Source: Alkalisalibacterium limincola
GTDB lineage: Bacteria > Pseudomonadota > Gammaproteobacteria > Xanthomonadales > Xanthomonadaceae
DNA: 64,000 nt
Direction of reading: 5' to 3'
Assembly: GCF_008017755.1 (NCBI RefSeq)
Contig: NZ_VRTS01000004.1
Coordinates: forward strand, 124,001-188,000
Positions 27,213 through 35,753 of this stretch are shown here, piece after piece. Made by a program: the position numbers and the translations under genes. Position 1 is the first letter of the stretch, and each line of letters begins with the position of its first letter. The notes below the pieces were generated by a model. The model was not told the DNA's origin, ran no database searches, and saw nothing but the letters and a program-made list of their open reading frames with translations.

Positions 27213-28394
27213 TCACTCCAGCGGCACGACGATCGCCACGCGGTAGACGCCTTCGCCGGGCAGGACTTCCAGGCGTGAGCGGCCGTCGGTAAGCGCTGCG
27301 ATACGCGCGCGCACCGAGGTGAGTCCGATCGAGTGGCCGTTGCGCTTCCGGGGGGCATGTCGGGCGACGGGGTTCTGCACAAGCACTTGAACGGTGCGGC
27401 GGCCTACGGCCACCTGCAGCAGCAATTCGCCGCCCTCGGCGCAGGGCTCCACCCCGTGCCTGACCGCGTTTTCCACCAGGGGCTGCAGGCTCAGCGTGGG
27501 CAGTTTCACCTCCGGTAGTACTTCGGGCACCTCCCAGCGCACCCGCAGGCGGTCGCCAAATCGCAGCTGTTCGATGTGCAGGTAGCGGCGGGCCAACTCC
27601 AGCTCGTCGGCCAGGTCGATCAGTTCCGGCCCGCTGAGTGCGGCACGGAAGAGATCGGCGAGGTCGAGGAGCAGGTCCTCGGCCGCCTCGGGCTTGTCAT
27701 GCACCAGTGCCGCGCCGGTGTTGAGTGTGTTGAACAGGAAATGGGGGCGGATACGGGCCTGCAGGGCCTCGAGCTCGGCGCGCGCAGCGCGCGCGGCGAG
27801 GTTGCGGTTGCGCCAATGGGTGTGGAACGCAGCCAGGCCCATCAGCCCCACCGTCAGCGCCAAGAGGGTCAGTTGCAGCATCGCCGGTCCTTGGCCCTGG
27901 GCGCCGGCCAAACTGGGGAAGAACCAAAGGCCCGCGCCACCCACCAGCGAGGTGGCCATCAGCAACAGGGCCAGCGCCACCCATGCGACGGTGATGGGTG
28001 GAAGGTGGCGAACGAGGTGGCGAAGCAGGAACAGGCCCAGCAGCGTCAGCAGCGCGACCCACTGAACCACGAGGGACGCCAGGCCAAAAAGCACCCAGCG
28101 ATCGCCCTGGACGCCTGGAGCCAGGGCGAGCAGAAGGGCCAACCCTTGCCCGGCCAGGATGATGGCGACGATGGCACGTGCCTGCCAGAGGATGTCGAGT
28201 GGTGCAGCGTGTCTATGGAACCTGTCCAACGCGTCCCTCTCCCCGGGTATCGCGGATACATCGGTGCTGGGACGGATAATGCCTGTTTGGTCGTCCCATG
28301 GGTGCGCTTGCTTCGAAAATGGCCACCAATCCCGCCATTCGGTCCGTCCGTCGGGCACCATTGGCGGCAGGGCCGGCAGTCGAATAGGCTCCAT
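27213..28394 (-). CDS. AlgZ/FimS-like sensor histidine kinase (LytS family)
   Basis: Membrane sensor of 393 residues. A hydrophilic N-terminus of about 70 residues is followed by four membrane helices. The His_kinase domain has RIRPHFLFNTLNTGAAL (phospho-acceptor His near residue 215) and an HATPase region with LQPLVENAVRHGVEP and IGLTSVRARIAAL. No periplasmic sensor domain. This is the AlgZ/FimS arrangement, normally paired with a LytTR response regulator, but no such gene is adjacent. The start ATG (28394) lies only 24 bases from the divergent minor-pilin ATG, so the true start may be further inside. Confidence 0.86.
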   Translation of the reverse strand: MEPIRLPALPPMVPDGRTEWRDWWPFSKQAHPWDDQTGIIRPSTDVSAIPGERDALDRFHRHAAPLDILWQARAIVAIILAGQGLALLLALAPGVQGDRWVLFGLASLVVQWVALLTLLGLFLLRHLVRHLPPITVAWVALALLLMATSLVGGAGLWFFPSLAGAQGQGPAMLQLTLLALTVGLMGLAAFHTHWRNRNLAARAARAELEALQARIRPHFLFNTLNTGAALVHDKPEAAEDLLLDLADLFRAALSGPELIDLADELELARRYLHIEQLRFGDRLRVRWEVPEVLPEVKLPTLSLQPLVENAVRHGVEPCAEGGELLLQVAVGRRTVQVLVQNPVARHAPRKRNGHSIGLTSVRARIAALTDGRSRLEVLPGEGVYRVAIVVPLE

Positions 28395-28418
28395 CAAGCA
28401 AAGCTAGGGGTGCAATGC

Positions 28419-29009
28419 ATGAGTGCCGGGGCCAACCGTAGGAAATGTAATTCGTTGCGAGCGTGCACTCGCGCGGGCGGATTTACGCTGATCGAGCTTC
28501 TCATCACAGTCGCCGTGCTCGCGGTTGTCCTCGCCATCGCCGCACCGAGTTTCCGCGGCATGGTCAATGGAAACCGAATCACCGCTGCCGCGAACGAATT
28601 CGTCGGTTTGCTGCAGTCGGCCAAGATGGAGTCGATCCGTCGCAACGGTCGGGTCACGGTCTGCCCCAGCACCAATGGCACGAGCTGTGGCGGGGCCAAC
28701 TGGCGCCGGGTGATTGTCCTCGCGCCGGACGGAGTGACCGTCTTGAGGGACCAGACAGTCAGCGCGGACGTCCTCGTGTCGGTCAGCGGAAGCATTTCCG
28801 GCGCGTCGGCCAACACGATCGTGTTCCGTTCCGACGGCCTCGCCCGGGAAGGCACGACGCGCACCATCCTGACGGGCAAGGTCAGGGTCTGCATGGACAC
28901 CACCAGGCCTGTCCTCAACGCACGCCATATTTCGGTCTCGGGTGCCCGCGTGTCAGTCGACCCGGCCCTGACCTCGGCAAGCTGCACGACGACGGTACCC
29001 AACGCATGA
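28419..29009 (+). CDS. Type IV minor pilin FimT/FimU (GspH family)
   Basis: Prepilin of 196 residues with the class III signal TRAGGFTLIELLITVAVL: cleavage after Gly, Phe at +1 and Glu at +5 of the mature protein. The C-terminal GspH-type domain has GRVTVCPSTNGTSCGG and IVFRSDGLAREGTTR. First gene of the operon, with pilV overlapping its stop (ATGA). ATG at 28419 follows AGGGG at a suitable distance. FimU in Pseudomonas primes pilus assembly together with PilVWX. Confidence 0.88.
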   Translation: MSAGANRRKCNSLRACTRAGGFTLIELLITVAVLAVVLAIAAPSFRGMVNGNRITAAANEFVGLLQSAKMESIRRNGRVTVCPSTNGTSCGGANWRRVIVLAPDGVTVLRDQTVSADVLVSVSGSISGASANTIVFRSDGLAREGTTRTILTGKVRVCMDTTRPVLNARHISVSGARVSVDPALTSASCTTTVPNA

Positions 29010-29473
29010 ACCTACTACCTCCCCCCGGACGCACGCCTGTTTTGCCGCCTGGTCGCCAGCGTGGCGCTTCGTTGATCGAAGTGCTTGTAGCCGTGATCAT
29101 CATGAGCGTCGGCTTGCTGGGTGTTGCCGCGATGCAGTCGATCGCCCTTCGAAACAGCCAGGGCTCCATGGAGCGGACCCAGGCGGTCATCCAGAGCTAT
29201 GCCATGTTGGACTCCATGCGCGCGAACCTGACGGCGGCTCGCGCCGGAGCTTACGTCATGGCGGAAACATGCAGCGCTCCGGCCCCCGGAAACCTGGTCG
29301 AGACGGACAAGAGCATGTGGATCGCGTCGTTGCTCGCCACGGTGGGGCCCAGTGCCTGCGGCGCCATCCAGTGCGGGGCCGATGACGTGTGCAGCATCAT
29401 CGTGACCTGGGACGACTCCCGCGCCAGCGGGGGCGATGACGAGCATTCCATCACCACGACGAGTCGCCTATGA
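29006..29473 (+). CDS. pilV: Type IV minor pilin PilV
   Basis: Minor pilin of 155 residues with prepilin signal GRQRGASLIEVLVAVIIM (Ala at +1, Glu at +5) and the PilV pattern LGVAAMQSIALRNSQGSMERTQA. Four cysteines in the C-terminal half probably form disulfides. Overlaps the genes on both sides by four bases. Part of the initiation/tip complex with FimU, PilW and PilX. Confidence 0.9.
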   Translation: MNLLPPPGRTPVLPPGRQRGASLIEVLVAVIIMSVGLLGVAAMQSIALRNSQGSMERTQAVIQSYAMLDSMRANLTAARAGAYVMAETCSAPAPGNLVETDKSMWIASLLATVGPSACGAIQCGADDVCSIIVTWDDSRASGGDDEHSITTTSRL

Positions 29474-30498
29474 ACATCACCTCGTATTCCGGTACGTCCG
29501 GCGCCCGCAGGCAACGTGGCTTCAGCCTGGTTGAACTGATGGTCACGCTGTTGATTGGCCTCCTGGTCGCGGCGGCCGCGGGCACCATCTTCATTTCCAA
29601 CCGCCAGACCTACGCCGCGACCGAGACGATGGGGCGCATGCAGGAGAACGGCCGCATCGCGTTCGAGCTCATGGCGCGCGAGCTGCGCGAGGCCGGTGCG
29701 ACGCCGTGCGGCAACAACATTCCCATCGCGAACGTGTTGAAGAATACCGGAGCTGCGGGCGAGTTCGCCTGGGGCGATGGCCTGCGCGGCTACCTGGCGG
29801 GCGAAGCTGCTGCCCAGGCGCCGTTTGGCACTGCTGCGGGAAACCGGGTTGCCGGCACGCAGGCCGTGGAGTTCCGTTCGGCGGGCACCAGCAGCGTGAC
29901 CGTGACCAAGCACAATCCGGCGTCGGCGACGATCTTCACCAACACGACCGACCACGGTTTCGTTGCCGGCGACATCCTGATCGTGTGCGATTACTCGCAG
30001 GGCGCCATCTTCCAGATGAGTGGCCCGAACGCGGGCGGCACCCTGCAGATCGTGCACAACACCGGCAACAACCAGACGCCCGGCAACCTCTGCAAGGCGT
30101 TGAGCTTTCCCGTCGACCCCGATTGCGAGGCCAAGCCCAAGGATGGCAAGCAGTACGCCGACAATGCCAGCGTGGCGCGGTTGAGCTCGACGATCTGGTA
30201 CATCGGCCACAACGGAAGGGGCGGGCGCTCGCTGTACCGTCGTTCGACCGGACGCGACCCCGAGGAGGTCACCGAGGGTATCCAGGCACTTGACCTGCGT
30301 TACCTGCTGCCGGGAACCAACCAGTACACCGCGAGCATCCCCGTTGCCCGCTGGAGCGAGGTCAGTGCCGTGCGCATCGGCCTGACGCTGCAGGCGGCGG
30401 AGGGTGCGCTGGTGAATCGCGAGATCCAGGGCACCGACGGCCAGGCGCTGACCCGCCAGATGGCGCACGTGGTCACGATCCGGGGGCGCAACCCGTGA
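29470..30498 (+). CDS. pilW: Type IV minor pilin PilW
   Basis: Minor pilin of 342 residues. Prepilin signal RRQRGFSLVELMVTLLIGLL, then the PilW block FISNRQTYAATETMGRMQENGRIAFELMARELREAG. The large C-terminal head has a PilW-type middle (DILIVCDYSQGAIFQM) and end (VSAVRIGLTLQA). ATG and GTG overlaps with pilV and pilX show a tightly coupled operon. No defect seen. Confidence 0.91.
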   Translation: MNITSYSGTSGARRQRGFSLVELMVTLLIGLLVAAAAGTIFISNRQTYAATETMGRMQENGRIAFELMARELREAGATPCGNNIPIANVLKNTGAAGEFAWGDGLRGYLAGEAAAQAPFGTAAGNRVAGTQAVEFRSAGTSSVTVTKHNPASATIFTNTTDHGFVAGDILIVCDYSQGAIFQMSGPNAGGTLQIVHNTGNNQTPGNLCKALSFPVDPDCEAKPKDGKQYADNASVARLSSTIWYIGHNGRGGRSLYRRSTGRDPEEVTEGIQALDLRYLLPGTNQYTASIPVARWSEVSAVRIGLTLQAAEGALVNREIQGTDGQALTRQMAHVVTIRGRNP

Positions 30499-31061
30499 GG
30501 CGCTCGATGAATCGCCCCGTGACGGGAACCGCGCAGCAAGGCATGGCCCTGCTGGTGGTCCTGATGCTGTTGCTGATCACCACGATCCTGGGCCTGGCAA
30601 GCATGCGTGGCGCCCTGCTCGAGGAGCGCATGAGCGGCAACCTCTTTGACCGTTCTTTGATGTTCCAGGCCGCCGAAGCCGCCTTGCGCGAAGGCGAGGC
30701 ATTGGCGGCGGAAAGGCGCATCGCGGACTACACCGATACATGCACGGACGGACTGTGCACCGCGCCCGTTCCCAACTGTGCCGGGACTGGGAACAACATG
30801 ACGTGCACCGCCACCGTCGATCGGTGGACCGTTGCCAGTCCACCCTACGTGACGGCGGCGGCCGTGCAGTCGGGCGATCTGTCGGTCACTCCTGAATACT
30901 TCATCGAGTTCATGGGTCTTTTCCCGAATTGGGTGGGATGCGACCGCGCTGAACCGGTTCCAGTGGGCTGCCTTGGCCCACGCTATCGCGTGACTGCACG
31001 GGCGCGTGCGCCCGGCCGCGCCGAGGTCCTGCTGCAAAGCAGCTACACATCCCCCGAATAG
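30495..31061 (+). CDS. pilX: Type IV pilus assembly protein PilX
   Basis: Minor pilin-like protein of 188 residues with N-terminal TAQQGMALLVVLMLLLITTI, a PilX-type signal lacking the canonical Glu5. Next come LGLASMRGALLEERMSGNL and FQAAEAALREGEALAA. Several cysteines in the head. The GTG start (30495) overlaps the pilW stop as GTGA; ATG at 30507 is possible. PilX normally contacts PilY1, which follows 42 bases later. Confidence 0.9.
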   Translation: MRRSMNRPVTGTAQQGMALLVVLMLLLITTILGLASMRGALLEERMSGNLFDRSLMFQAAEAALREGEALAAERRIADYTDTCTDGLCTAPVPNCAGTGNNMTCTATVDRWTVASPPYVTAAAVQSGDLSVTPEYFIEFMGLFPNWVGCDRAEPVPVGCLGPRYRVTARARAPGRAEVLLQSSYTSPE

Positions 31062-31103
31062 TCCTGGCCGCAAGCCACTACGGATCACCAGCGGAGCACC
31101 GCG

Positions 31104-34100
31104 ATGAATACCAAGAACATGCCCCTTCCCAACACCGTCTCAAGCACCGCTTCGCGAATTCGCGCAGCACTGGTGGCGTGTGCGCTGACGGTGCTGGCGG
31201 TCCCGGTGCACGCGAGTGTCGTCATTCCGCCGGTGCCGCTGCAGTCCGGCAACACCGTCGCGCCCAACATCCTGTTCATCCTGGATGACTCGGGCTCGAT
31301 GGACTGGCTCTACATGCCCGACGATGTTCAGGGCACTAGTCCAGTGGATATATCCGACCAAGCCTATACACGCAATACGATTTACTACAACCCGGCCGTG
31401 ACTTACCGCCCGTGGCGGAAATCGGACGGGTCGTTCATGGAAGTAAGGCCGTACAACAGCGCTTTCTCCAATCGACAACAGGCGAGCGGGACCATTGATC
31501 TGGGTTCGGCTGCGCGCACGTTCTTTGTTCCGAAAGCGGGTGCAACCGCGCTGGGCGACGCGTCCCAGTACTTCCGATATCGCTTCCTCACGGACGGCAC
31601 AGCTCGACGGTGCGAGCTCAACCCTAACGACAATAATAATTGGACCCTGAACTGCACGGCGGTGACGAACTTTAGCTGGACGGGGCTCGATGGTGAAGCG
31701 GTCACGCGCACCCTGGCGGAGGAAAAGCAGAATTTCGCAACTTGGTATTCCTACCATCGCAGCCGCATGAAGGTCGCCAAGGCGGGTGCCTCCTACGCCT
31801 TCAGCGAGCTCGGCGAGAACATCCGGGTCGGCTACAGGACCCTCCACAACCAGTCTAATTTCGACATTCCGGTCAATGTGGACGGCGGTTTGTTCCGCGA
31901 TCAGTCGCCCGGCAGTGGCAATCGGTCGACGTGGTACTCCCGCCTGCTATCGGCGTCTGGATCCGGCAATACGCCGTCGGCCCGGGCCCTCAACGAGGCT
32001 GGACAGTACTTCAGCACCACCACCGCCTCCGGCCCCTGGGGCCCGGAAGCGCCAGAGAACCAGCTCTCGTGCCGGCAGAACTTCGCCATCCTTACCTCGG
32101 ATGGCTACTGGAACGAGACCCCGGTCACCACGACTGACGGTGACGACGTGGCCGGCTTGGTGATCACAAGCCCGACCGGGCAGACCTATCAGTACACACC
32201 GCAGCGACCCTACAGCGACGGCATCAGCAATACGCTGGCCGACGTGGCCATGCGCTACTGGAAGACCGACCTGCGGCCGGACCTCGACAACGACGTGCCG
32301 ACCACGCCGGGCAACCCCGCATTCTGGCAGCATATGGTCACCTTCGGTATCTCGCTTGGGCTGGCGGGCACCCTCAACCCGGAGACCGACCTCCCGGCCC
32401 TGACCGACGGCACCAAGTCCTGGCCCGATCCGCATCCAACGAGGAATGCCACGCGCATCGACGACATGTGGCACGCGACGGTCAACGGCCGCGGCGAGTT
32501 CGTGGTGGTGACCGACCCGGAAGCCTTCGCGGCGGGGCTGACCGAAGCGCTGGACTCGATCACCGAGCGCACCAACTCCGGCTCCAACGTGGCCGCAAAC
32601 AGCGTGGCGCTGCGGGACGAGACGCGGATCTTCCAGGCCAGCTACGTCGGTGGGCGCTGGACGGGTGAGGTCGCCGCGTATCCGATCTCGGCGGCTGGCG
32701 TGGCAGCGAATCCGGTGTGGCGCGCCACCGACCCGGGCAACATCCCGGCGTTCGAGGCCCGCAAGGCGCAGGTCTTCACCTTCGGCGACAACCAGGGACG
32801 GAACTTCTTCGCACATCGCAACGCCGGATTGGGCGCGATCGATGGCTACAACGTGGCCGAATACCTGCTCGGGAACGCCGCCGGGGAAGAGCGCAACAGC
32901 GGCACCCTGCGGAACCGGACTTCGGTGTTGGGCGACATCGTCCACTCCTCCCCTGCCTTCGTCGGTGACGTCGACAGTGGCGCCCTGTTCGTCGGCGCAA
33001 ACGATGGAATGATGCACGCCTTCGATTCCGAAACCGGCAAGGAGCTGTTCGCCTATGTCCCGGGTGGGATCAGCAACGAGCGCCTTCGCCTGCTCACCGA
33101 TCCGGCCTACTCGCATCAGTACTACGTGGATGGCCCCATCGCCGTCTCGTCGCAGACCCAGACCCCGGGCGTGAACTACCTCATCGGGACGCTTGGCCGC
33201 GGCGGCAAGGGCCTCTACGCGCTGGACGTGACCAACCCGAAGACCTTCGCCGCGGGCAATGTGCTGTGGGACACGGCGGCCACCAACCTGACCGGCTGGA
33301 CGACCCAGAACGCCCAGGCCGATCTCGGGATGGTGCTCAATCGGCCCTTGATCGCCCGCACCAACGGACGTACCGGCAACCAGAACTCGGCCATGCTGCC
33401 GGCAATGGCCATCTTCGGGAATGGCATCAACAGCACGAGCGGGCGCGCGTCGCTGTTCATCGTGGACCTCAAGACCGGCGCACTGGTGCGCAACATCCGC
33501 GTCGGGCCCGCTGGCGACACCAACAACGGAATCACTTCCGTGCGCGGATGGGACGAGGACGGCGACGGCTTGATCGACTACGTGTTCGCCGCCGACATGA
33601 AGGGCAACATCTGGAAGTTCGACCTGGACTATTTCGATGTCGACAAGTGGGGCGTGGCCGATGGTGGGACCATCCAGGGACAGTTGAAGCGCGCCTCGGG
33701 AGGCGATCCGCTGATCGCCACCGGTCGGCCGATCACCGGTGGCATGCAGGTGACCTTCCACCCGACCACCTACGAGACCTGGCTGATGTTCGGCACCGGC
33801 AAGTACCTCGAGGAGTCCGACATCAACAGCACCGGGCAGGAGCGCTGGTACGGCGTGATCGACAACGGGACCCGGATCACCAACATCGGGACCCAGCTTA
33901 CGCAGCGCAACCTGGTGGTCTCTGCCAACATCGACGGGACGCCGGTTCGCGGATTCCAGCCACACGCACCCTTGCCGGCCGATAGCCGTGGCTGGTTCGT
34001 GAACCTCCAGACGCCTCCGACCGGACAAACCCTGCCGCCGTCCGAGCGCATGGTGGCGGAGCCGCTCATGGTCGGTCGCGTGCTGGTGGCGGCCAGTATC

Positions 34101-34415
34101 CTTCCCAGCGCAGACCCCTGTGATGCGGGTGGTACCGGTTACCTCAATGCGATCGACGCCTTCACCGGCACCAGCGTGCAACGGCCGTTCTTCGACGTGA
34201 ACAACGATGGCAGCTTCGATGACGACGTCATCGGATACGGCGACGGCTCGGTGCCGGTGGGTTCGGTGAACCTGGGCATTGCCATGCCCACCTCGCCCAC
34301 GGTGGTGGAGAACCTGCTGGTGGCAGGCGGCTCGCTGGGTACCACGGGTGCGGTCGGCATCAACAACCCCTTGGTGAAGGGCCGGATTTCCTGGCGCGAG
34401 ATTCTTGGAGACTGA
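31104..34415 (+). CDS. pilY1: Type IV pilus tip adhesin/biogenesis protein PilY1
   Basis: Secreted or pilus-tip protein of 1103 residues. Signal peptide (LVACALTVLAVPVHA), then a vWA-like N-terminal region with the MIDAS-type LFILDDSGSMDW (residues about 58-67). The C-terminal half is the PilY1 beta-propeller (DIVHSSPAFVGDVDSGALFVG; LGRGGKGLYALDVTNP). Two Ca2+-loop motifs are visible: DEDGDGLIDY near residue 817, the conserved PilY1 site, and DVNNDGSFDDD near residue 1031. Functions in family members include adhesion, retraction control and mechanosensing. Base composition of the first third is slightly less GC-rich than the rest. Confidence 0.93.
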   Translation: MNTKNMPLPNTVSSTASRIRAALVACALTVLAVPVHASVVIPPVPLQSGNTVAPNILFILDDSGSMDWLYMPDDVQGTSPVDISDQAYTRNTIYYNPAVTYRPWRKSDGSFMEVRPYNSAFSNRQQASGTIDLGSAARTFFVPKAGATALGDASQYFRYRFLTDGTARRCELNPNDNNNWTLNCTAVTNFSWTGLDGEAVTRTLAEEKQNFATWYSYHRSRMKVAKAGASYAFSELGENIRVGYRTLHNQSNFDIPVNVDGGLFRDQSPGSGNRSTWYSRLLSASGSGNTPSARALNEAGQYFSTTTASGPWGPEAPENQLSCRQNFAILTSDGYWNETPVTTTDGDDVAGLVITSPTGQTYQYTPQRPYSDGISNTLADVAMRYWKTDLRPDLDNDVPTTPGNPAFWQHMVTFGISLGLAGTLNPETDLPALTDGTKSWPDPHPTRNATRIDDMWHATVNGRGEFVVVTDPEAFAAGLTEALDSITERTNSGSNVAANSVALRDETRIFQASYVGGRWTGEVAAYPISAAGVAANPVWRATDPGNIPAFEARKAQVFTFGDNQGRNFFAHRNAGLGAIDGYNVAEYLLGNAAGEERNSGTLRNRTSVLGDIVHSSPAFVGDVDSGALFVGANDGMMHAFDSETGKELFAYVPGGISNERLRLLTDPAYSHQYYVDGPIAVSSQTQTPGVNYLIGTLGRGGKGLYALDVTNPKTFAAGNVLWDTAATNLTGWTTQNAQADLGMVLNRPLIARTNGRTGNQNSAMLPAMAIFGNGINSTSGRASLFIVDLKTGALVRNIRVGPAGDTNNGITSVRGWDEDGDGLIDYVFAADMKGNIWKFDLDYFDVDKWGVADGGTIQGQLKRASGGDPLIATGRPITGGMQVTFHPTTYETWLMFGTGKYLEESDINSTGQERWYGVIDNGTRITNIGTQLTQRNLVVSANIDGTPVRGFQPHAPLPADSRGWFVNLQTPPTGQTLPPSERMVAEPLMVGRVLVAASILPSADPCDAGGTGYLNAIDAFTGTSVQRPFFDVNNDGSFDDDVIGYGDGSVPVGSVNLGIAMPTSPTVVENLLVAGGSLGTTGAVGINNPLVKGRISWREILGD

Positions 34416-34418
34416 TCG

Positions 34419-34876
34419 ATGAAGCTTGCATGCAAGAAGGCGATCCACCGCCGCCCCGCGGCGGTGCTCACCCCGGGGGGGCGGCAGGCGCACGGCTTCA
34501 CGCTGATCGAGTTGATGATCGTGATTGCGATCATCGCCGTCCTCGCGGCGCTCGCATACGCCAACTACACGGACAGGGTGGTCAATTCGCGTCGCGCGGC
34601 GGCGACCACCTGCATGATGGAGCACGCCCAGTTCCTCGAGCGTGCCTATACCACCAACATGTCCTATCTCGGTCCGGCCATTCCGGGCTTTGGCTGCGTG
34701 GGAGACCTGGCCCAGTTCTACACGTTCTCGGTCCCGACGCGCACGGCGACCACGTTCACCGTGCAGGCCGTGCCGGCAGTCCGCAGCAACGGGACACCGG
34801 ATGTGCGACGTTGACGCTCAACCAGGCGGGCGTGCGGACCGTGAGCGGAGGTAATGGCGTGGCCGGGTGCTGGTGA
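34419..34876 (+). CDS. pilE: Minor pilin PilE, frameshifted
   Basis: Prepilin with signal RQAHGFTLIELMIVIAIIAV, followed by AALAYANYTDRVVNSRRAAATTC. The frame as given ends at 34814. One base added near 34777 gives VPASPQQRDTGCATLTLNQAGVRTVSGG, ending at 34876 with a C-terminal Cys that can pair with the one in DTGC. That restored end is the normal PilE C-terminal disulfide region, so a consensus error is likely. Four bases after pilY1 and followed by a strong terminator. Confidence 0.87.
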
Positions 34877-34894
34877 GGCCGTTCGACGCTGAAG

Positions 34895-34924
34895 AAAAAA
34901 GGCCACCCGAAGGTGGCCTTTTTT
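34895..34924. terminator. Bidirectional terminator between pilE and tRNA-Asn
   Basis: AAAAAAGGCCACC-cgaa-GGTGGCCTTTTTT: a 7-bp GC stem with a tetraloop flanked by A6 and T6, so it works in both directions, for pilE on plus and for tRNA-Asn on minus. Confidence 0.93.
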
Positions 34925-34930
34925 CTGATC

Positions 34931-35007
34931 TGGCGCCCGAAGTTGGACTCGAACCAACGACCCCCTGATTAACAGTCAAGTGCTCTAACCAGCTGAGCTA
35001 TTCGGGC
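34931..35007 (-). tRNA. tRNA-Asn (anticodon GTT)
   Basis: 77-base tRNA on the minus strand. Acceptor GCCCGAA pairs with TTCGGGC; D-arm AGCTCAGCTGGTTAGAGC; anticodon stem-loop TTGACTGTTAATCAG with GTT; T-arm GGTTCGAGTCC; encoded CCA end. Confidence 0.97.
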
Positions 35008-35045
35008 GGGGTGAGCCGCGTATTTTAACGGATGCAGGGCCCGCG

Positions 35046-35603
35046 TCAACCCGGGGGTGGGCCGAGCGGGCACGCTGTGGTGGCCCCGGAGGCAAGGCGG
35101 GTGCTGCGCGCACGCCCTGACATGGAAACCACCACTTGGCCAAGCAGCCGGTCCTCGCCATCCGCGCAGATGGACAGCGTCAGGTTGCTCCCTCCCGCCA
35201 TTCCATCGGGGGAAAAACGCACCAACCGGCGCCCTGGGGTGGTGCCGACGCGGAGACTGGTGTTGCCAGGCCCGCGTTCGAACACCTGGACGATCGCGTC
35301 GTCGTCCTTGGGTTGCCCCGCCCGGTCGGGGTCGAGGAACACCATCCAGCCCCGGGTCCAGTCACTTCCGCCGGTACAGCGGTTGCCGGTGGCGAGCGGG
35401 CAGACGCTGACGCGCTGGCCCCGGGTGATCGACAGCGTGCGGGCAGTCGCCAGGCTGACACTGAGCTGGTGGGACGCACCAGCGAACCTGCCGGATTCCG
35501 CGATCGCGCTGAAGGAGGGGGCTGCGAGAGCCAGGACAATCCCCAGGATCGCCAGCGCCACGATCAGTTCCAGCAGAGTCAGCCCCGCCTGGGTCGTTCT
35601 CAC
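35046..35603 (-). CDS. FimT/GspH family pseudopilin (second copy)
   Basis: Prepilin of 185 residues, signal TTQAGLTLLELIVALAILGI (Leu at +1, Glu at +5), and a GspH-type C-terminus with GQRVSVCPLATGNRC and RFSPDGMAGGSNLTLSIC. The GTG at 35603 is chosen because AGGGAGGG lies six bases upstream and the prepilin peptide then starts at residue 1; upstream codons have no pilin character. It lies across tRNA-Asn from the minor-pilin operon and downstream of tssL on the same strand. FimT homologs in Xanthomonadaceae can bind DNA in natural transformation; whether this one does is unknown. Confidence 0.83.
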   Translation of the reverse strand: MRTTQAGLTLLELIVALAILGIVLALAAPSFSAIAESGRFAGASHQLSVSLATARTLSITRGQRVSVCPLATGNRCTGGSDWTRGWMVFLDPDRAGQPKDDDAIVQVFERGPGNTSLRVGTTPGRRLVRFSPDGMAGGSNLTLSICADGEDRLLGQVVVSMSGRARSTRLASGATTACPLGPPPG

Positions 35604-35753
35604 GTCAAGCCCTCCCTGGCTTCGAAGTGGATGCCACGAAGGGAAGGCTAGGGCGGTGGCTCCGGGAGCGACAGTCGAGGCGTTCGGCCACCGGGGTAGG
35701 CGAACCACGTCAACGCGTGTCCGCCATCCACCCCTGCAAGACCATGGGCGAAC

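Noticed and set aside
28394-28419. Small leader gene between the kinase and the pilin operon
   Set aside because: Only 24 bases between start codons, no room for a gene.
31947-34625. Open frame of 892 codons antisense to pilY1
   Set aside because: Shadow of the real gene; composition is Val/Arg/His/Asp-rich as expected from reverse-strand reading, and no motif is present.
34931-35007. tRNA-Asn as an attachment site for an integrated island carrying the T6SS
   Set aside because: No integrase gene and no repeat of the tRNA 3' end was seen elsewhere in the window. The T6SS shows the same base composition as its surroundings.
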